Below are positions 60,331 to 64,000 of a stretch of DNA of 64,000 nucleotides, in pieces. The stretch's first letter is position 1, and each line of letters starts with the position of its first letter. The notes under the pieces are model-generated. The model had not been told where the DNA came from and searched no databases. It saw only the letters and a program-made list of their open reading frames with translations. A program made the translations under genes and the position numbers. This stretch comes from a virus, in the IMG/VR virus record IMGVR_UViG_3300031951_000126, positions 1 through 64,000 of that record. One strand, 5' to 3'.

Positions 60331-60685
60331 CTTGTACAATCTTTAGGATTTTGGAATGAACCTGCTCGAACTCCGCGTAGAACTCCTGCATGGTGATGTA
60401 CTCGAAGTTTTCGTAGTTGGACTTGACTCTATCAATCTCGCTGTACACGTCCTCAACATAGGTCTCGATTTCGTCAATGTCTATCGTTCTGAGTCCTCCG
60501 ATATTCCATATCTTGATGTCGTATCCTGAGGTAGTAATCATGCCGTAGAAGTGTCTCCTGTTCCATTTCATTTGGTACTTGAAATAGATTGGCTCTTCAA
60601 TGCGAGGCTTGGTGTCCTCGGTGTAGTGTCCATCGTCATCGGGATTGGACAACTTCCATTCGTCGTAGTTGTGGTAGTATGTCAT
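60314..60685 (-). CDS. hypothetical protein
   Basis: 123 residues, acidic, helical C-terminus and a strand-rich centre (YDIKIWNIGGLRTIDIDEI). No motif. Overlaps the upstream gene by 4 bp. Confidence 0.55.
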   Translation of the reverse strand: MTYYHNYDEWKLSNPDDDGHYTEDTKPRIEEPIYFKYQMKWNRRHFYGMITTSGYDIKIWNIGGLRTIDIDEIETYVEDVYSEIDRVKSNYENFEYITMQEFYAEFEQVHSKILKIVQDETNR

Positions 60686-61056
60686 AGCGTTTGAGTTGCT
60701 TGGTTAATTGAATTTGCGATGTCTTCTATGATGTAGTCACCTGAAAGGATTGTATCAAGGATGGCGTATGCATCGTCATCGTTCATATCCTTCAAGCCCT
60801 TCACGTCATCGACGTGCCACAGGTTGTCAACGTAGTAGCCGGCATCCTTGAGGATGGCCTTGGCTTGGTTGACTGAGGTCTCTAGCTGATTGAGGATAGT
60901 GGTATAGATGTACACCTTCTCCTTCTCTACTGCGATGCAGTCCTCGATGATTTGGTCGTGACCGATCGTTCTCAGTTGTTCTTCATAGTTCATCACGGCT
61001 TTCCATGAAAGCATGATTTGGTTTTGCACGTGTGCAATTGATTTATTGTTGCTCAT
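60682..61056 (-). CDS. hypothetical helical protein
   Basis: 124 residues, all-helical and acidic, with two probable helical hairpins. No motif recognised. Confidence 0.55.
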   Translation of the reverse strand: MSNNKSIAHVQNQIMLSWKAVMNYEEQLRTIGHDQIIEDCIAVEKEKVYIYTTILNQLETSVNQAKAILKDAGYYVDNLWHVDDVKGLKDMNDDDAYAILDTILSGDYIIEDIANSINQATQTL

Positions 61057-61057
61057 A

Positions 61058-61306
61058 TTACTTAGTTATTTCGATGTCTAGTTGATACTCTTCGATTGCT
61101 GTGTCAGCGTCCTCTTCTACCTCGAACCTATCCATGTAGGAGAAGAAGTCAAGGAAGTCCTCGAATTGGTCGTAGGCATAAGCGCTGACGATGCCGTCCT
61201 CGTTATCCTCCTCCACCCGAAGCGTAATCTTCGAGTGGGGGGTGTCTTTTGCTGTCCGCTTCACGAACGTAGCGAAGCTAGAGTTGTGGTAGTTTGAATC
61301 AAGCAT
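61058..61306 (-). CDS. small acidic hypothetical protein
   Basis: 82 residues, strongly acidic C-terminus (RFEVEEDADTAIEEYQLDIE). It could be a DNA-mimic-type protein by charge, but no fold evidence supports this. Overlaps the next upstream gene by 8 bp. Confidence 0.5.
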   Translation of the reverse strand: MLDSNYHNSSFATFVKRTAKDTPHSKITLRVEEDNEDGIVSAYAYDQFEDFLDFFSYMDRFEVEEDADTAIEEYQLDIEITK

Positions 61307-61778
61307 GGCCGGTGAGGATTTTGTGTGAGATTGCTGTTGCTGTCATCTTAGCGTAGTCGAGCGCCTGAGTCATTGTGCCGTGAGTCTGACCTTCGGGCAG
61401 TTCGATTGACTCGTCTCGGTTGAAGTCGTAGATGGCCTTCTGATTGTTCAGGATGCCGAATAAGACAGCATCGTAGAGTCCATCGAACACGCGGGTCACA
61501 TCGAGGTAGATGTTGCCTTCATGAGTCCATGCTCCGATGTAATCCCATGCAGTCTCTAGCTGAGTCCCGTTGGTTACGATGAAGTCAAGGACGTGCTGCT
61601 TGATGTACATTCCCCTGTCACTGCTCGACATGGAATCCCATGTGTCAGGAAGATTGATGACCTTCTCGTGTCCCTGCATTGATGCGGCATAGCCTGAGTT
61701 TGGGCTGTCGCCTGTCGTGATGTTGTAGGTTGCTCCACCCGTGGTAGCAATCTGCGTTGTAAATTGTGCTAAGTTCAT
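61299..61778 (-). CDS. hypothetical protein
   Basis: 159 residues, mixed alpha/beta, no signal, no motif. Central segment WTHEGNIYLDVTRVFDGLYD. Unknown role. Confidence 0.55.
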   Translation of the reverse strand: MNLAQFTTQIATTGGATYNITTGDSPNSGYAASMQGHEKVINLPDTWDSMSSSDRGMYIKQHVLDFIVTNGTQLETAWDYIGAWTHEGNIYLDVTRVFDGLYDAVLFGILNNQKAIYDFNRDESIELPEGQTHGTMTQALDYAKMTATAISHKILTGHA

Positions 61779-61783
61779 ATTGA

Positions 61784-62119
61784 TTATTTATTTTTGATTT
61801 CATTCATTTCGTTGGCTAGTGCTGCTAGGTTATCCTCGTCGGATTGGAGAGCAAGTTGTCTGAGCATCTGCTCTTCCATGCCGAAGGCTCTAGTGACTAG
61901 CTCCATTGTTTCGCCATCCATGGATTGAATATCCTTCCATGCATCAGACTCCGTGTCTTCTAGGTCTGCTGCGATTTGGATGTTTGACAGGTGTGTGTAC
62001 CCGTCGTCAGCAAAGCCCGTGAATTCGCTCATGTCTTTGCCTGACTCTAGGTGTAGAAGTAAACGACTCGCGTCATCGATGATGAACAGGAGCCTGCGTT
62101 TGATTTGTTCTTGCGTCAT
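61784..62119 (-). CDS. acidic helical hypothetical protein
   Basis: 111 residues, acidic, helical (RRLLFIIDDASRLLLHLESG). First gene after a TACTTTTG element (62149-62142) that has no good -33. Confidence 0.55.
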   Translation of the reverse strand: MTQEQIKRRLLFIIDDASRLLLHLESGKDMSEFTGFADDGYTHLSNIQIAADLEDTESDAWKDIQSMDGETMELVTRAFGMEEQMLRQLALQSDEDNLAALANEMNEIKNK

Positions 62120-62196
62120 GTTGCTGTTGTTTTAAGTGGTACAAAAGTATATTAAAGTTTAAATTACACTTGTTAAGAAATGTTAACTCACAGGTA

Positions 62197-62304
62197 GGGA
62201 GGGTGCGAGCCGTTGCCGCTCCCCTCCCCTCGTTGCATTACGAGCCTGCTGTGAGCAGAGAACATGGCAGGGGATTCGAACCCCCGCTTGCTCCATAGCC
62301 ATGT
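62197..62304 (-). ncRNA. tRNA-like element followed by tandem hairpins
   Basis: Immediately after a stop codon, the minus strand reads ACATGGC (62304-62298), a 12-nt linker, GGGGG, TTCGAAT, CCCCT (62285-62269), then GCCATGT (62268-62262). This is a 7-bp acceptor stem stacked on a canonical T-arm, with no D-arm or anticodon arm in the linker. Three more hairpins follow: 62258-62254/62250-62246, 62244-62240/62233-62229 and a 7-bp plus 4-bp compound stem at 62228-62197. A complete tRNA could not be drawn. A tRNA remnant, a minimal tRNA-like structure or a 3'-UTR element are alternatives. Confidence 0.5.
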
Positions 62305-62489
62305 TAGTTGTGCCAACCGCACCCGCCATTGTCATGGCGCACCCAATTCTGAGTCGGTGCTGACCGCAGGTGGTCTTGGTAGTTGTTATGACGCGAGGTA
62401 CTGCATGAACTCATGAGTACAGCCGCTGTAATGATTGCGGCGATGTAGGCGAGCCAAAGGAGTGGCTCAATGCGAAGTGTGTGTTTCAT
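62304..62489 (-). CDS. small probable lipoprotein
   Basis: 61 residues. A hydrophobic stretch (LLWLAYIAAIITAAVLMSSC) with Cys29 after LMSS resembles a lipobox, followed by a polar tail. It could anchor in the envelope, for example in exclusion or lysis. Its stop codon overlaps the tRNA-like element's first base. Confidence 0.55.
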   Translation of the reverse strand: MKHTLRIEPLLWLAYIAAIITAAVLMSSCSTSRHNNYQDHLRSAPTQNWVRHDNGGCGWHN

Positions 62490-62716
62490 TTTAGTTGGTC
62501 GTTATAGGTGAATATTCCGGAATTAATGTACTGCTTGACCTCGGCCTCGTAAGCGTAATGGATGGTCGTGTCAGGAAGAATGATAGTGAACATCGCTCTG
62601 CCTGTGTCCTCGTCCTCCCCTTCGTACACGATTGTGCCGTCGTCCTGCATCTCTTTGAAGCGCATTTCAGCGTTGTGCTCGTGCAGCATCATGGCTGCGA
62701 AGAATAGTATTTTCAT
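62486..62716 (-). CDS. small hypothetical protein, possible envelope protein
   Basis: 76 residues with a short hydrophobic N-terminus (MKILFFAAMMLHEHNAEMRF), then a beta-rich acidic part. Coupled by ATGA to the lipoprotein. A signal-like N-terminus is possible but short. Confidence 0.5.
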   Translation of the reverse strand: MKILFFAAMMLHEHNAEMRFKEMQDDGTIVYEGEDEDTGRAMFTIILPDTTIHYAYEAEVKQYINSGIFTYNDQLK

Positions 62717-62727
62717 TTGCGTTGTGT

Positions 62728-62961
62728 TTATTGTGCTAGTTCATATTGAGCGCTGTGATTACCCTTTGCTTTGTACACGGGTAGCTTTGTTTTGAAGAAT
62801 TGTTGGATTTTATACACGCTCATCCATTGAACGTGTTCGTAATAGCCATGAGTAGTTTTTATGTATAGCGTCCACATGTTTTCATTCGACCAATCGCTTG
62901 TGTCTTTTACTGCTTGGAGGTTGCCTTCTACAACCTCGAATGGTTTGATTCCGTTGTTCAT
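62728..62961 (-). CDS. hypothetical protein
   Basis: 77 residues, mixed alpha/beta, aromatic-rich (WTLYIKTTHGYYEHVQW). No motif. Confidence 0.5.
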   Translation of the reverse strand: MNNGIKPFEVVEGNLQAVKDTSDWSNENMWTLYIKTTHGYYEHVQWMSVYKIQQFFKTKLPVYKAKGNHSAQYELAQ

Positions 62962-62974
62962 AGCTGTGTTGTTT

Positions 62975-63121
62975 TTAAAATGAATTGAGGTGTTCGATTT
63001 CGTCGTCGGCTAGGTAGATGATAAGCCCGTTGCCTAGCTTAATCCAATTCTCGCCTGTGCTTTCGATTGTGAGTCCTACCAACATATCGTTGGCCTGCTC
63101 GTTGAGTTTCTGGGTTGTCAT
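62975..63121 (-). CDS. 48-residue hypothetical protein
   Basis: A short frame starting MTTQKLNEQANDMLVGLTIE and ending IYLADDEIEHLNSF. It lies in the 230-bp gap between two similar genes and starts with MTTQ like the next upstream gene. Good composition, no motif. Confidence 0.5.
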   Translation of the reverse strand: MTTQKLNEQANDMLVGLTIESTGENWIKLGNGLIIYLADDEIEHLNSF

Positions 63122-63190
63122 GTTATTGTGTTATTGGTAAAGACCACAGGAGACCTGTGGTTTCGGCTATTGAAGCCTCATCAGTTTACC

Positions 63191-63523
63191 TTATAGCTCC
63201 TGCATGAGCAAGGCGTAGCCAACCTTTGCCCTTTCCTGCTCGACCTCGCGTGACTTGTTCCTAGCCCAACTGCGGTCTCTAATCCACCATTGGACTAATT
63301 CCCTGTTGTCGTCGCTGTTGCTTGCGCCCCACGTCATAACGTAAGCCCCGTGGAAAGATACCCGCAGGGTCATTTGCAGTGGCATAGCGTCGTCCTTCAG
63401 GAGCATCTCGCTTATCTCGACGCGGTAGGTTATCTCTAGGCCATTGGCCATGTAGATGGTGTCGTTCTCATACTTTGCGACCTGCATTGCGGTCAGTTGC
63501 TTAATGAATTCTTGTGTTGTCAT
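63191..63523 (-). CDS. hypothetical protein
   Basis: 110 residues. It starts MTTQEFIKQLTAMQ (compare MTTQKLNEQAND in the neighbouring small gene), strand-rich centre (LEITYRVEISEMLL), basic helical end with WSARN-like segment. Its similarity to the adjacent start suggests local duplication. Confidence 0.55.
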   Translation of the reverse strand: MTTQEFIKQLTAMQVAKYENDTIYMANGLEITYRVEISEMLLKDDAMPLQMTLRVSFHGAYVMTWGASNSDDNRELVQWWIRDRSWARNKSREVEQERAKVGYALLMQEL

Positions 63524-63527
63524 GTTG

Positions 63528-63782
63528 TTATAGATTTTGATATTGATATGAATTGATTAGTGCGGGTAGCCATGCTACCTCTACCCCTATCTCGTTGCCC
63601 GATTCGAGAGCCTTGTCGAGATGTTCGCGGGTAAGTATTAGGTCGGCCAACGAACTGCTTTCAGAATCGCTGTCTTCAAAGATTTCGTAGATAGCAAGCG
63701 CTCCCGATGAGAATAGTTCCTTGGCTGAGTCGGTTACGATGAGCCACACGAAGCCTTCTTCTGTGATTTTGATGTTGTCCAT
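63528..63782 (-). CDS. hypothetical protein
   Basis: 84 residues from the ATG at 63782. A longer frame to 63872 runs over another gene and is rejected. Mixed alpha/beta (EEGFVWLIVTDSAKELFSSG), acidic. No family recognised. Confidence 0.55.
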   Translation of the reverse strand: MDNIKITEEGFVWLIVTDSAKELFSSGALAIYEIFEDSDSESSSLADLILTREHLDKALESGNEIGVEVAWLPALINSYQYQNL

Positions 63783-63786
63783 GTTG

Positions 63787-63954
63787 TTATTGGTTTGGGT
63801 ATGTTCCGTATACTTTGTAGTAGCACTGCTCGCAGTCTGCGTCAGTGCCTTCGCTCTGCTGTACGCATTCATGCAGCAGGACTTCCTTGTCTAGGGAAGA
63901 GCCAACCCACAGCCCCGCTGTGAGTATGGCTACAAAAATGATCGATAGTCTCAT
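63787..63954 (-). CDS. small membrane-anchored or secreted protein
   Basis: 55 residues. N-terminal hydrophobic helix (LSIIFVAILTAGLWVGSSLD), then a short polar domain with Cys at 30, 41 and 44, which may form a disulphide in the periplasm. ATGA overlap with the gene entering from the right. Confidence 0.55.
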   Translation of the reverse strand: MRLSIIFVAILTAGLWVGSSLDKEVLLHECVQQSEGTDADCEQCYYKVYGTYPNQ

Positions 63955-64000
63955 TTCCCGTGTTGGTATTTGTACGAGTCCACGAGAGATGATAATGGCG
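63951..64000 (-). CDS. partial gene at the right edge
   Basis: Only the 3' end of a minus-strand gene is inside the window, ending PLSSLVDSYKYQHGK with its stop overlapping the next ATG. No function can be told. Confidence 0.5.
   Translation of the reverse strand, partial: PLSSLVDSYKYQHGK

Noticed and set aside
62262-62304. Attachment site (attP) for integration into a tRNA gene
   Set aside because: No integrase or repressor is visible in this window. It remains possible only if one lies outside.
62262-62338. A complete tRNA gene on the minus strand
   Set aside because: A possible D-arm (GTGC/GCAC) and part of a second acceptor exist upstream, but no anticodon stem could be drawn and the segment is also the 3' end of a coding gene.
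63783-63872. N-terminal extension of the 84-residue protein
   Set aside because: It overlaps the well-formed 55-residue membrane-anchored gene.
1-64000. CRISPR arrays, insertion sequences or rRNA genes
   Set aside because: No regularly spaced direct repeats, transposase motifs or rRNA-like sequences were seen.

Overview
The window reads as part of the genome of a tailed double-stranded DNA phage of a Bacteroidota (Flavobacteria-like) host. It has a complete head and tail module (terminase, portal, scaffold-like protein, major capsid protein, ring/nozzle proteins, fibres, giant internal virion proteins). Genes are packed tightly with ATGA, TAATG or ATGAATAA overlaps. Many promoters have the Bacteroidota form TTG-N17-23-TAnnTTTG, so the phage appears to use the host housekeeping sigma factor. 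The gene order (large terminase, portal, scaffold, capsid, fibre, three small ring/adaptor proteins, very large nozzle protein, giant internal proteins) suggests a short-tailed phage. A relationship to crAss-like or other Bacteroidota podoviruses is an inference. No integrase, repressor, DNA polymerase or RNA polymerase was seen, so a virulent lifestyle is likely but not shown. The right edge cuts a gene and the left edge probably cuts an RNA.

Layout. (1) 1-1430 has no convincing protein gene. It has outward-facing promoters and many stem-loops and is read as two structured non-coding RNAs. (2) 1432-3306, plus strand: seven small, very basic proteins from one promoter, ending at a terminator. 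(3) 3373-6806, minus strand: three overlapping one-helix membrane microproteins, a run of overlapping small genes, a small HExxH protein, a metallophosphoesterase and a two-helix membrane protein. (4) 7012-7302, plus strand: an isolated basic protein. (5) 7292-11917, minus strand: the replication module, with a replication-initiation-like protein, a primase-helicase, an SSB-like protein and a DnaA domain IV protein. A 112-nt leader ending in an intrinsic terminator just before the first replication gene precedes it. (6) 11994-54694, plus strand: late genes. They start with two GroES-like proteins (three barrels), then packaging, capsid, tail, internal virion proteins including a ferritin and a 2255-residue polyvalent protein, holin candidates, fibres, a secreted peptidoglycan peptidase and a subtilisin-type protease. 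(7) 54772-64000, minus strand: a spanin-like pair, NinG and NinB recombination proteins, a PD-(D/E)XK nuclease and many small unknown genes.

The most unusual signals are in the RNA. A free-standing ~100-nt RNA at 57020-57121 and the replication-operon leader at 11581-11692 share one architecture: strong promoter, long hairpin, short hairpin, intrinsic terminator. In both, the loop of the first hairpin is complementary over 9 nt to the terminator loop and its adjacent stem, although the two are not similar in sequence. The window also holds an ~0.8-kb structured region behind a strong promoter with no reading frame, and a compact tRNA-like element (acceptor stem plus T-arm joined by 12 nt) just after a stop codon at 62304.

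The protein content suggests host-directed activities delivered by the virion or made late (ferritin, metallopeptidase-bearing internal protein, subtilase) and dedicated folding help for structural proteins (GroES-like barrels at the head of the late operon). All functions are from motif reading by eye. No database search was run.
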